Of a stretch of DNA of 64,000 bases, positions 32,401 through 41,760 are shown piece by piece. This DNA is from Trichaptum fuscoviolaceum (lineage: Eukaryota; Basidiomycota; Agaricomycetes; Hymenochaetales; Trichaptaceae). The position numbers and the translations under genes are program-made. Location: positions 4,216,001 through 4,280,000 of the forward strand of contig CAJSYZ010000005.1 of the NCBI GenBank assembly GCA_910574455.1. Direction: 5' to 3'. Every line of letters begins with the position of its first letter. The stretch's first letter is position 1. The notes below the pieces were generated by a model, which had not been told where the DNA came from, ran no database searches, and saw nothing but the letters and a program-made list of their open reading frames with translations.

Positions 32401-33736
32401 CACTTTCGCAGCATCTGGGGATTACGATGTAGCCAAGGCCATTGTCTCTATGGCAGCTGGAAATAAATCATCAACCCTAGCTGTCCGCGATATTACTTCG
32501 GCGTACCTTCATAGTCCTTTATCCGAAGACAACATCTTTGTCGCCTATCCTACTGGTTTCCTCCCTCCTAGTGGCCGGCAACAAGTATGCCACCTAAAGA
32601 AAGCGCTGTATGGCCTTAAACAGGGTGCGAGAGCCTGGACTGAACATTTCAGCAACACGTTAGCAACAAGCGGCTTGAAACAACTTACTTCTACTCCTAG
32701 TGCGTTCTACCGATCAGGTCCTGAGGGGGAGTTGTTAATGGGAGTATACGTGGACGACTGCATATCGTCGTCAACTTCAGCCCCTAATCAGCAAAACGCA
32801 GAGGCAGACACCCTGAGGAAGATCATAGCGTCGAAATTTGAATTCAAAGAGAAAGACATATATGCGAAGCCGAGCATTGTACTAGGAATGAAAGTGGAAA
32901 TCGATCAGGATTGGATCAAGATATCGGTGCCTCACAAGATATCCAGGGCCGTGGAAAAATATAACCTTACGGATGCAAATACCGTCCCGTCACCTCTTCC
33001 ACCTGATGCCATATCAATAATGGAACATGCTAAATCTGGAGTCGATCAATCTCATGCTCAGGGTCAATATCCTTATAGGAGTCTTGTCGGAGAATTACTA
33101 TGGATGGCTAATGTCGTCCGAATCGACATTGCTTACTCGGCGAACCTGCTGGCTCGATATCTCTCAAATTTCACGTCAGTACACTGGGACATGGCTAAGC
33201 GGGTCCTCAAGTATCTCAAGGGCACAGAAAACCTCGGAATTGCTTATCGGACGTCAAAGTCAATCGAGCAACCTATTGGCTACTGCGACTCTGACTATGG
33301 TGGTGATCTGGGTGATCGTAAATCTGTTTCGGGCTTTGTCTTCATGCTTAACGGGGGTCCTATCAACTGGAAATCTAAGAAGCAATCTGTCGTAGCTCTC
33401 TCGACAGCTGAAGCCGAGTATATGGCCCTATCTTTGACGGCGAAGCATGCACTTTGGCTCAGGAGCTTCAGCAAGGAAATCAATCGAGATTTCGGAGGAC
33501 ATCCCGTAACCATCAAAGTCGATAATCGAGCAGCAATCGCCATAGCTTATGACCCAGTCCAGCAGCCAAAGACGAAGCATATCGACATTCCGGTGCACCA
33601 TATTCGAGATGAAGTTAAGAAAGGAAAGCTTGCAGTCGAGCATATTAGTGGAACCGCGAATCCGGCAGATATTCTTACGAAGCCGTTGAGCCCAGTCTTA
33701 CACAAGAAATGTGTCGATCTATTGGGAATGTTCTAG
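29447..33736 (+). CDS. Copia-B gag-pol polyprotein (complete)
   Basis: 1429 residues, start ATG at 29447 in the leader after the PBS, stop TAG at 33734-33736. The gag domain is UBN2-like (ALDGSNYSQW-type stretch near residue 125), followed by a zinc knuckle CSNCGGVRHTIEQC near 330-344 and protease DTGATSHM near 414. Integrase follows, with pre-integrase WHQRLMHAS and core residues D (HTDIEY ~619), D (SDNGGEF ~684) and E (IAERINR ~719). RT has YVDD near 1100; RNase H begins YCDSDYGG near 1278 and ends SGTANPADILTKPLS. All catalytic residues are in place and the length is normal, so this copy could be autonomous and could supply enzymes to others. Confidence 0.95.
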   Translation: MSISPKKLAALRVLLEDDDDSPMIAALFDSLMIKGQDMPPGTSSGEPLKSELKDTGSVKDEHISVKLPAESDSKNPSGKLTGQDAELSHVPSIPDQPATTNIAIPTHLSSRVNRLIPPPGDKFIKMDPLAIDGSNYSQWARHCYKIMKLRHLDTVIDGYANEYDNLFDEADTRAYLQIHGNVDGKLMADFQSDNAYDLWVALQVRFQQGSVNAVANANTLLRSKTIGSGESMEVHITQMRAFKSQLTNAGGILEDNDWRGIICSSIMNSQWDAYTLYAESCKTAEEFINHLLLVSSRKNTAPGTRSNNSALLASSTRRSNNNPFKRSKRTACSNCGGVRHTIEQCWSPGGGAEGKSTIPGWEIPAHMRNRNAKSGSNGSAKESAQATQETASIAEIDTQFAMLAHTAERNPDWLLDTGATSHMTYDKSLFYEFQPIDPVRINLAGIGESINATGKGSIIALFIYNGAITKLLLKDVLYIPDLASNLLSGTKLTQSGVSVVLLAKKAIFYKDKKPFGFASASGNTYRVRLVIKIVESSFVASTPKDGAAPLSVWHQRLMHASSNRLRRMDKCNTVEGMKISKDDMKCQCDACILGKQAATSAPARSPEERQTQPFSTIHTDIEYMVEKSFSGAIYSLKFIDEASGFLWVYAITEKSGSIILEKFREIDAYIENQFGCRIHSVHSDNGGEFVNSEMNAYLISRGIIHRLIAPHRHEMNGIAERINRTGSNAVRTALIDSGLPRAYWAEAYSHFAYVHNRTGASFLPKDKTPYELAFGRKPNISHLRAFGCRAFVRTIPEQRKKLDNKSQIGVYVGINSDASYRIMLPTHRLIISRDVIFDENSSNLPCRASVDQTEISSSTTSFVPPELEASEQPRYNLRDTPARKPQPEAANATQERRLVDGIIIPRTWNEAMLTPEKSEWVKACTYEVGKLEGMDVWDVVDKPHDTHIIQGMWVFNIKTDPTGNHEYRARWVARGDSQIPGEYNDTFAASGDYDVAKAIVSMAAGNKSSTLAVRDITSAYLHSPLSEDNIFVAYPTGFLPPSGRQQVCHLKKALYGLKQGARAWTEHFSNTLATSGLKQLTSTPSAFYRSGPEGELLMGVYVDDCISSSTSAPNQQNAEADTLRKIIASKFEFKEKDIYAKPSIVLGMKVEIDQDWIKISVPHKISRAVEKYNLTDANTVPSPLPPDAISIMEHAKSGVDQSHAQGQYPYRSLVGELLWMANVVRIDIAYSANLLARYLSNFTSVHWDMAKRVLKYLKGTENLGIAYRTSKSIEQPIGYCDSDYGGDLGDRKSVSGFVFMLNGGPINWKSKKQSVVALSTAEAEYMALSLTAKHALWLRSFSKEINRDFGGHPVTIKVDNRAAIAIAYDPVQQPKTKHIDIPVHHIRDEVKKGKLAVEHISGTANPADILTKPLSPVLHKKCVDLLGMF

Positions 33737-33754
33737 CAAGGGGGAGCACGAATG

Positions 33755-33771
33755 GTCGCGCTCAGGGGGAG
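33755..33771 (+). promoter_or_regulatory. Copia-B polypurine tract region
   Basis: TCGCGCTCAGGGGGAG immediately precedes the 3' LTR TG; the AGGGGGAG core is the likely plus-strand primer. A second AAGGGGGAG lies at about 33739-33747. Confidence 0.7.
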
Positions 33772-34040
33772 TGTTAGATGTTTACGAACATTTCTATTTT
33801 ATTGCGCATTTACGGACTTATTTTATTATGTAATACATGGCGCGGTCAGCCACTAAACGGCCGACATTATTTAGTCTTACTCTCGTCCTGTAATTCACCT
33901 CAGTTTTCTACCACGAATACTGAGGTGAGTATATCATTTGTATCTTGTTCTTTACATTGTCTAATTACTCTGTAGTACATCTCTACAGGTAATTTAATAT
34001 ACCAGAGTTTTCTACCACGAATACTGAGTACATCTCTACA
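33772..34040 (+). repeat. Copia-B 3' LTR
   Basis: 269 bp, no difference seen from 29109-29377; followed by TSD GTGAC. Confidence 0.93.
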
Positions 34041-35071
34041 GTGACTACGTTAGCCGTGGCATCACTGGCGGAGAAGTCGTCATCGTCATCGTCTGCCGTG
34101 ACGGTATAGGCGCTTTTCTTCTTCTTCTCGCTTTTGCCGGCGTCACTTGAAGACCCGTTACCAAATTTGTTCTTATTCGGTCCGCCGCCTTCATTTCCGC
34201 CGCCTTTAGCCCAGCAAGAAGCCTTCGTGTGACCTGACTTTTTGCAGTTCTCGCATACAGTCTTCCCTTTCTTGGCTTTACCCTTTGCCTTTCCCAGCCC
34301 CTTGACCTTGATGGCCAGGGCTTGGTCTCCGTTTCCGGATCCCGTCGTTTGCGCGTGTCGCCGAGTGGTGAGGATCACGTTCTTGACTTCGATATTAGCC
34401 GTGTTGTAGATGGCGCTTCGAATGCTTTCCCACTCGGGCGGAAGCGAATTGAGAATGGCAACTGAGTGAATGAGGTCTATTAGCTGCTCTCTCGTGCCCG
34501 GGTACTGTCATAAGTCTTCGATTTGACCCTGAATATACTGAAGGTTCTCATCGAATGTGGAGGTCCCACTATCCCATTTGTGCGTGCATACTTCGTACAG
34601 GGCCATCGCCGGTGATAACTGGGCGTCCTTTGCGAAGTTCATCGTGAGTTTCCGATACATTTCGTATGCCGTGATTGACCCTTGGATTAGCTTCTTGTGT
34701 TCCACGGAAAGACCCTGTTGGAGAATGGTTTTGGCCTTTTGGTCCATGTGATTCCACGTTAGGAGAGCTTCTTTCTCTGCTTCCGTTGGGATTGCACTGA
34801 TGTCCGGGCAAGGGCGTAGTCCCAGTCCGACATCCCTGACATAATGTTCGGACCACGAATCCAATACATTCGATATCCACAGTTCCCATCCTATTTCCTT
34901 AAGCTTCCCATTCTTAATCGGGTGGGGCTTGTAGCTGCCGGGCCCATACAAGGCCTTCTCGATCACGTCCAACCCGATCTTCTGCTTGTCCACCGGGGCA
35001 GGAGTTTGGCTCGTGCTTGACACTGCCTTTGCTTCCTTGTCCTCCGTGTCCGTTTGCTTGGGACCAGTCAT
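34041..35071 (-). pseudogene. Copia-A gag with one nonsense codon
   Basis: ATG at 35071, about 75 bp after the PBS. The first 187 codons are a copia gag domain (IKNGKLKEIGWELWISN, then a helical region). A TGA at 34508-34510 stands where one sense codon is expected. The frame then continues (QYPGTREQLIDL, LPPEWESIRSAI) through a zinc knuckle CENCKKSGHTKASC near 34210-34255 and a Lys/Ser/Asp-rich linker. It joins the pol segment at 29108 across Copia-B. The single stop could be CGA to TGA. Confidence 0.88.
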
Positions 35072-35148
35072 GGTAATTAGGATTTAAACTTTGGTGATAG
35101 TATGGATGTCGATTGATGCACTAATGCTTTACGCTGACAGCGTCGCAA

Positions 35149-35159
35149 GGCTCATAACC
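35149..35159 (-). promoter_or_regulatory. Copia-A primer-binding site (half tRNA-iMet)
   Basis: Coding strand GGTTATGAGCC adjoins the 5' LTR; the plus strand shows GGCTCATAACC, identical to the anticodon arm of initiator tRNA-Met. Same priming mode as Copia-B. Confidence 0.75.
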
Positions 35160-35425
35160 TGCGGGAGCAAAAATATAATAAACTCAGCGCTATGCAATAG
35201 CGATGGCTGATGTATTTAGTTACCTAAAATATAATAAACTAAATACATTATAATCAGCATAAGAAAATAAGAGTGAAACTAAGTTGAACATACCTCAGCG
35301 CTATGCAATAGCGATGAGGTAGCATACAGATGAAGGAAAACTTTTAGAGTCCGTATGTAATTGCAAATTAACGAAAAAGGAAATATATTATATAATCCGG
35401 GTTGAACCGGTATTGTACTCTAACA
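35160..35425 (-). repeat. Copia-A 5' LTR
   Basis: 266 bp, three substitutions seen against 17370-17635 (near 35169, 35331 and 35410). Carries the same two CGCTAT-GCA-ATAGCG palindromes. Right TSD ATATG follows. Confidence 0.9.
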
Positions 35426-35447
35426 ATATGTACCCGAGCTGGACAGG

Positions 35448-36092
35448 ATGATCGATTGGTGGACTATGCGGGTGGGAACTATGAATGGAAGACTAGTGCA
35501 ATCAACATCTGAGGCCCACTCGTGCGTCATCATATCTGCGACTGATCTTCTCTGCCTTAGCAGGCGCCGCATTTGGGTCGATCCACTGAGTCTGAATACC
35601 TTCCGCGATGCCAAGGACAAGATGCACGACAAACCGGCGCTCGAACTGCTCTTCGATGAGGATGACATGCGGTGGATCATGTGGATGATGTTCCACAGCG
35701 AGTACGCCGAAACGAGGCCGCTTTTGATCTTCTCTGCCTTAGCAGGCGCCGCATTTGGGTCGATCCACTGTGCTGCATGGCACTTCGATTTCCCTTTGCC
35801 TGTTGAGGGGATCCTTTGGCGGACGGCTTCTCTGTCCGTCGTAGGCCTGTGTCTTCTCATCATTGCAGCTGCTCCTGTCTACACACGTTTTGTCTTTGAT
35901 AAATGGCGGTTCGCTACTGGTACTGATGATATATACTGGACGCGTATAAAGAAGGCCGTAGAAACACTTCCTGCCATTATATATCCAGTCGCCCGCCTTT
36001 CCCTCCTCGTTCTCGCCCTCCTGTCCCTTCGTCGCCTTCCTCCCTCTGCGTTCGAAACAGTTGTTTGGACAAAATTCATACCGCATATTTGA
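35448..36092 (+). pseudogene. Basidiomycete membrane-protein family, C-terminal remnant (copy 1)
   Basis: 214-codon frame whose second half matches a mushroom membrane-protein pattern of unknown function: SALAGAAFGSIHCAAWHF, a hydrophobic segment GLCLLIIAAAPVYTRFVF, a second one IIYPVARLSLLVLALLSLRR, and the terminal VVWTKFIPHI. Two to three membrane spans are likely. The N-terminal half looks patched. A 46-bp stretch encoding the SALAGAAFGSIH region occurs twice (35543-35588 and about 35725-35770), the first in another frame. The full-length protein would be longer, so this is a rearranged remnant. Paralogue at 60863-61117. Confidence 0.55.
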
Positions 36093-36966
36093 TTATTGCT
36101 GTCTTCCACATACACATTTCCGGCTTTCGTTGTCCTGGTTGTTATGTATAGACTCTTGTAGAGACTATTGCACGCATATATTTCGCCTTCAGCTGTGAGG
36201 AAGATGGGCTTCTTTGGTCGCATCTCTCCACCAACTCCGAGAACATCTGCATAAAAGCTACCAGCCCAAATAAAACTTTGCGTATGTTTGATGCCAACAC
36301 CCCTAAGTACGTGTTGCTCACCGAACACAATCATAAACACAAACTTCTACGGGACATCTGCAAACCACTTACTTACACAATCGATTCCATTCACAGAAAG
36401 CATAATAAATGAGTCTTGCACTCGTTGCAGGACAGTCCAGATCTTCGAACTACAAAAAGGCAATGAGCAGTGTATTCTTGCCCATCAGGGAAACATAGAC
36501 GACTGACCTACAACAAATGTAATGTAAAACCTTCCAGGCCAGGGGACTTGCAACGAACGCAAAGACAGGTGCAGAGAAGTGACCGGCACCACAAAAAGAC
36601 CATGCGAAAGGTCGCATCAAGGTAGTACGTTTGACGAGGGCTGCGTTGATTTACAGAAGGCCCGGAGTGAGTAGGCCTTGACGTGGCAGTAGCCAGAACG
36701 GACTCTGGGCTCCTTGCATTGTCAGAAGAGCAGTAGAAGGCCAAATAGTCGGACCCTCGATTCATTTCTCATTGATTTGATGAAGTGTAGAAATAAAATA
36801 TGTGGGTATAATTGTTCTGCAATGTCCCGCTCCTATATTGAATGTGGAAGAGCAGAGACATCTCGGAAACCCTCAAGGCCCATCCTCGGTCTCTCGTGCA
36901 GCTCCATGGAGATGGACCAAGAAACAACATCATTGTTACTTGGCGAGACAAAGATGACATGTGGGT
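36093..36966. other. 3' flank of the membrane-protein remnant, duplicated at 61118-61998
   Basis: Collinear with 61118-61998 at high similarity. On the minus strand both copies keep open readings containing FIWAGSFYADVLGVGGEMRP (near 36200-36275 and 61250-61310) and FLWCRSLLCTCLCVRC (36508-36765 and 61556-61813), but I recognise neither. ATGTGGGT at 36959-36966 is the left TSD of the next hAT element. Confidence 0.5.
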
Positions 36967-38536
36967 TAGAGCATGACACGGGTGCAGGTCACCCGTGGGT
37001 ACCTGCAGGTACCTGCACTCAAATACCTGCGGTTCCAGGTGCACCTGTGCGCAGGTACCTGGTTCCCACGCTTACCTGCGGATCCAGGTTTGGATTTTTT
37101 GGGCCCAGGTACCAGACCGGGTACCTGCAAGTACCCGGTAAATCACGTGCACTCATCTTGAGTGGAACGCAACGATGTAGCATTACTTTTCTACATTCTA
37201 CTCGACATGTGCTGTCCTCTTCGCCATCCTTGAAGCCGCCTACTACGACGACAACGTGCGCCATGACCGCCTCCTCACCAACTGCGCGCTTGTCAGCGCC
37301 CTCCCGCCCGCCGCGCTCTCTTCGCGAGACCGCAAGACCGCAGCTGCTTGTCGCCCTCGACATGCTGCTGCTCGTCCGGCAACCGCAACACCCACCGTCA
37401 TCTGCACTCATGAAGCCGTGCCACAAGCGGTACGCATCGTCAGCCAACTTCCACCGTCGTAACCGCCTATTATACTTGATCCCCTAGGCCCAGCCAACAA
37501 CGACCTCGAGCCCGATGACCGCCTCCTCGCCAACTTGCGCGCCCGTCTGCGACTTCGCACCCTCTGCGCTGAGAAACTGCCTGCAAGTCTTTCGCAGTCG
37601 CCCACAAGATAAAGCGTGGCCGCAAGCTCAGTGATGCCGTTGCACGACTGCGCATCATACTCGAGTGCAACCATCCTGGTCAGATTCCCCACCACTCCTT
37701 CGCTCGCTCAGTCATCGTATGTCCCAACCTCTATGAGCTCGACATCTTGCTCTATGGCCGCGGTGTGCCTGTGTAACAGACGGAGGGTGCCGTTGACACA
37801 GCGCGCATGTGCAAGACAGTCACATCATTCGAAGCACACTATGGAAGTTATACTCGAAAGACTCGAAGCCGCCTACCACTCTGACGGCCCCGCTGCGCCC
37901 ATTGGCCGCCTCCTCGCCAACTGCGCGCTTGTCTTCCGTTTGCGCGGACTACCGCAAGTGAGAATGGGATCGCGGCGAAGATAAAGCTAGAATCTCGTAC
38001 TGCAGAGGTTCAACTGGTCTTCTGGTATGTCTTTTTGCTTTTTACTTACCTTCTTCACACTAATCTCGTTGATACCGCTTGTCCAGCATCCGCAATACCC
38101 GCCGCCGCCTGTACTCATGATGCCGCCCCACAAGCGGTACACATTGTCGCCAACTTCCACCGTCGCAAACCCTCGGCACTCACAGCCGTCGACCAGCTCC
38201 GCTGCCTCCTCGCTCTCTTCAAGCCCAGTCAGATCTCACTCTCCGAGCAGGTATCGAACGATGGCGCACCCACGCCCATCCCCACTCCTGCTACACTCCC
38301 ATCTCCGGGATACATGGTATGTTGTCATTTATATTTATATCTTATTACTACACTACTTACTGTTAAATACCTGCGGGTTGCATCAGGTACCTGCAATACC
38401 TGCAGGTAACGGGTCCAGGTAGACCCGGATCCGTTTCCCACGGTTCCGGGTCGGATCCAGGTATCAGTTTTTTTGCGCAGGTACCTGTGCTTCACGGATC
38501 CGGGTGCACCTGCGGGTGCACCCGTGTCATGCTCTA
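36967..38536 (+). mobile_element. hAT-type element, third copy, inverted orientation
   Basis: 1570 bp with TAGAGCATGACACGGGTG / CACCCGTGTCATGCTCTA termini and 8-bp TSD ATGTGGGT (36959-36966, 38537-38544). Nearly the reverse complement of the outer copy at 6050-9162 with the nested copy removed. No transposase. It inserted just where the duplicated host block (36093 onward) would continue. Confidence 0.87.
37500..37984 (+). pseudogene. F-box/LRR-like gene fragments inside hAT copy 3
   Basis: Plus-strand readings NDLEPDDRLLANLRARLRL, then KLSDAVARLRIILECNHPG and CPNLYELDILLYGRG ending at a TAA near 37775, then TMEVILERLEAAYHSDGP with LLANCALVFRLRG. The pieces resemble F-box and first LRR segments of mushroom F-box proteins, repeated and out of frame with one another. 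Same cargo as 8144-8640. Confidence 0.42.
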
Positions 38537-38544
38537 ATGTGGGT

Positions 38545-38978
38545 TGCGGCCGGTCCGTTGTCACTAACATTCAAGTTTTGGACTATTGGATACATCTGAT
38601 GCTACTGGTACTGAATTGCCAGGACGCAACAACCTGAGCTTGGGCAGTCCTCCATCGCCAGTCTGCGCACGGACATCCTCGCACACGCACCAGCGCACGC
38701 ACAAGTACGAGTTCGGGGTATGAGCCCGTGGGCCTGAAATATGGCGTCATTCCCTCCGACCTGCCGTCCGCCCGGCACGCCCGGGAACACGGCATGATAT
38801 GATACGGCAAATGCAGCCTCGGCACTCGGCGGGATACATCTCCCATGCGAGGGAGTGCGTCCCCAGACCTGACCGCAATTTGAACCTGCAGGAATTCAGA
38901 ATGGTGAGGAATTCTATTGGAGTTGCTTTAAACAAACAATTATCTCCGAGCTGACTCACTTTGTTCTTGCCCCCAAAC
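38545..38978. other. Host sequence between hAT copy 3 and Gypsy-3
   Basis: 434 bp with no recognisable gene or repeat. The last five bases CAAAC (38974-38978) are the left TSD of Gypsy-3. Confidence 0.5.
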
Positions 38979-39446
38979 TGTTACGTCTCAACTTACGGTC
39001 TCGTATAGTTGGGGAACGCAACGTTAAGTTGCTCAGTGATAGCGGAGCTAGGGCTCGACACTAAGTGTTGTATGGACAAAGGCCTACGATGTAGAGTAGA
39101 GAGAAAGCAGATGTATAGCAGAGACTAGAGACGGGGGGTTTGACAAAGGAGATCGAACTTAGAGTTCGATCATGCTAAGTACAGGGGTTTATATACTGTA
39201 GCTGCGGAGCAAGGGTACATCGGAAGATGAGTAAGAAGAGAACAATAAGAGAGTAGACGATAGGCTACTAATAATAGTGTGAGAGCGATGGGCAAAGGGT
39301 TAGGGCAAAGGGTACATGTGTAACATCGGGATTGGCTGAGGGTTGAGGGTTACATCGGAGGATGACTGAGCAGAACAAGAATAGAAACAAATAGGGCGAA
39401 GGGTTCGGAGTAATGGGGGCCGCTGACATAGTAAGAAAACGTAACA
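38979..39446 (-). repeat. Gypsy-3 3' LTR
   Basis: TGTTACGTCTC to AACGTAACA, 468 bp; no difference seen from the 5' copy. The termini themselves are inverted repeats (TGTTACGT / ACGTAACA). Confidence 0.95.
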
Positions 39447-39459
39447 TTACCCCGTTCTT
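39447..39459 (-). promoter_or_regulatory. Gypsy-3 polypurine tract
   Basis: Coding strand AAGAACGGGGTAA immediately before the LTR TG; purine-rich, and like Gypsy-2 it ends GGGGTAA. Confidence 0.65.
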
Positions 39460-40369
39460 AAATTGAAACGTAGTGGAAATCAGTAAAGAAAATGGCCGTT
39501 ATAGGGACAAATTAAGTCCAATAGACAATAAGGAAAAACATGCCATATAAGCAAAGTTAACGCCAATAGGGTATCCAGGTTAGCAACAGGTGCTTTAGTT
39601 GTTTGCAGGTGGGTTTCTCTTCGTTACGCGTTGTTGAGCAATTCGGTTAGATGCGCATTCATCGTCATGACCATCGTGTTGTCCACATGAGGGGAATGTA
39701 TACTTGGGGCATCCAATGATGGTGTGTCCAGGTGCACGTATGTTGCAGTATGAACATGTATAGAATTCGCAGGTGGACGCGGCCAGGTTGTAGTGGTGGT
39801 CGACAGCGGAGTGTTGTGTGCATTCCTTGGGGTCCAAGGACATAGACGTAAAAGGATTGTTGTCAACTTTCGGGCTGTATGTGGGTGAGGGTGGGGCTGT
39901 GTTGACACGATACTCTTGGTCTTCTTGTAACTGTATTGGCGATTGTAGACGAATGGGTTCGGACAGGCGATTGATGAGTTCTTTGCGTTCTGGGACTTGA
40001 GTGCCGACGGAGTGAAGGGGTGGGCGAGGTACTTGGTCAGCAAGGTCTTTAGTGAGGTCGATGATGTCGTCCTCCGTGGTGAGGTCAATGACCAATGGGG
40101 CAAATAACTCTTGAGGCGCTGTTTCAAGGAGTTCCGTAAGGGCAAATCGTCGCATGTCTTGGAATGACTCTTGAGCCCGTCGCAAGAGATGGAGAGATCC
40201 TTCGATGATGGCAATGGTAGGATCGAGAATCTCCTGGTTTCGGGTAACAATATCATAACATTGGGTCCAGTTGGCAAGAAGAGGAGTGTTATCATACGTT
40301 GATTGACTTAGGCGTTGGTGGAAAGTGCGAGTTGAGAATAATTCAAGGATCTGGCGGGATTGCAAGGGG

Positions 40370-41760
40370 TAGTGTTGCAAAAGTTCGGTTCACGAACCAC
40401 ATTGAACCGGTTCGGACCCCGAACCGAACCGGGTTCTGGTCCAGTTCAGTTCTTGGTTCGGCTATATCCCCGGGGTTCGGTTCGCGGTTCAGACCCCCGG
40501 GGAAAATGTCCGAACCGCCTTGAACCGGTTCTGAACCGGTTCATTAAGTGTTAAGTTAGTTAAAGGTTTTAAGTCCAAATTCGGTATTTATGTCCAAATT
40601 TGGACACTTTGCGACACGTCACGCGTCAAATCTTGCGTCGACCACAACAACAAGGACGACTTCCTGCCGCAAGACAGTGTTGACGCAACAAAACCTCAAG
40701 ATTCTCTCGCTAACCTCACTCAGCGGTTGCGCCCGCTCATAACCTGCTGCTAGTTATATCTTTTACTGTCTTTACTTGCATCGGACGAGGCATTATTCGT
40801 GCCACCCGAGTTATCGCTACCTGTGGAAGCCAACATCGTGCCACCCGAAAAGCGGTTGCGCTCGCTCATACGCCGTCGTTTGCTTGCGTCGGACAAGGCC
40901 TTCTTTGTGCCACCCGAACTATCGTACATGCGCCGAAAGGGGAGAACAATCCATCATGAAAGCGGTTGCGCCCGCTCATAATTTGCGGCCATTTACTTGC
41001 ACTGGGCGAGGCCAACATTGTGTCGCCCGGACAGCGAGGGCGCTCGCTCAACTTTACTGTCATCTGCTTGCGTCGGACGAGACCTTCTTTGTGCCACCCG
41101 AATCATTGCTACTTGTGTCGGACAAGGCCAACGCCGTGCCACCCGAAAAGCGGCCGCGCCTGCTAGACAAATTGTCGTCTATCATGTGCATTTATTTTTT
41201 GGAGGGCAGACGGTGAACAGGTGAGTTTTTTTTTTTGCATAATTTATTAGCCCGGGGGGTAGTATTCTTTGTGAGACCACGGTTGACGTAGGTAGGCTGC
41301 GCCTTCCCTGGTTGTGGGCTGGACTTGTCGCTCCGATGGCCGCCTGCTCTAGAGCAAGGACCTTTTCAGCGAGCTCTAGGGCAGCTTCTTCTACAAGAAC
41401 CTGCCGGCCCAACTATTTACTACAGCATCCTTCGTTGGGGCCTTCCTTTTCATTCTAGATTGTCAACGACAGACGGCGGGAGTGCAGCAATGAGTTGCGT
41501 ATGGCTGCAACGCCATCTGGTGCGCAACGCAGCACGCATTCATCAGGTTTAATGTAAGTTACATTGTTTAAGCAGATTCACCACACTGATGCCTTCTGAA
41601 CCAGGTTCGAACCCGTTCGAACCGCCTTTTGAACCGAACTGAACCGAACTCGCGGTTCAGTTCGCGGTTCGGGGCAAAGGCCAAAATTCCCGAACCGTTC
41701 GGTTCGCGGTTCGGGCAAAAAGTGCCCTGAACCGAACCGAACCGAACTTTTGCATCACTA
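40370..41760. mobile_element. hAT-type MITE in Gypsy-3 ORF3
   Basis: 1391 bp with termini TAGTGTTGCAAAAGTTCGGT / GAACTTTTGCATCACTA and a perfect 8-bp TSD GCAAGGGG (40362-40369, 41761-41768). Both ends (~180 bp) are packed with GAACCGG / GGTTCGG words. No coding capacity was recognised. The middle holds an irregular tandem array (about 40780-41165) built around GTGCCACCCGAA. Confidence 0.85.
40780..41165. repeat. Irregular tandem array around GTGCCACCCGAA
   Basis: At least six copies of TTGTGCCACCCGAA-like words alternate with TTGCGTCGGACAAGGCC and AAGCGGTTGCGCCCGCTCA words at spacings of about 40-110 bp. It is part of the MITE. Spacing and unit lengths are too irregular for a CRISPR. Confidence 0.65.

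Larger units (their letters stand above)
29109..34040 (+). mobile_element. Copia-B: intact Ty1/copia element inserted in Copia-A
   Basis: 4932 bp, plus orientation, with 269-bp LTRs (29109-29377, 33772-34040) identical by eye and TSD GTGAC on both sides (29104-29108, 34041-34045). The single 1429-codon gag-pol frame is complete with all catalytic motifs. It has the PBS, polypurine tract and LTRs expected of an autonomous, recently inserted element. It lies antisense to Copia-A. Confidence 0.96.
17370..35425 (-). mobile_element. Copia-A: Ty1/copia element broken by two insertions
   Basis: Minus-strand element with 266-bp LTRs (17370-17635, 35160-35425; three differences seen) and TSD ATATG on both sides (17365-17369, 35426-35430). 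Its single gag-pol frame is split by Gypsy-C (18209-26220) and Copia-B (29109-34040). Without these it is about 5.1 kb, normal for copia. One nonsense codon in gag is also present. The PBS matches the anticodon arm of initiator tRNA-Met. Confidence 0.93.

Noticed and set aside
40780..41165. CRISPR-like spaced repeats
   Set aside because: Eukaryotic context, irregular units and spacing, and location inside a MITE.
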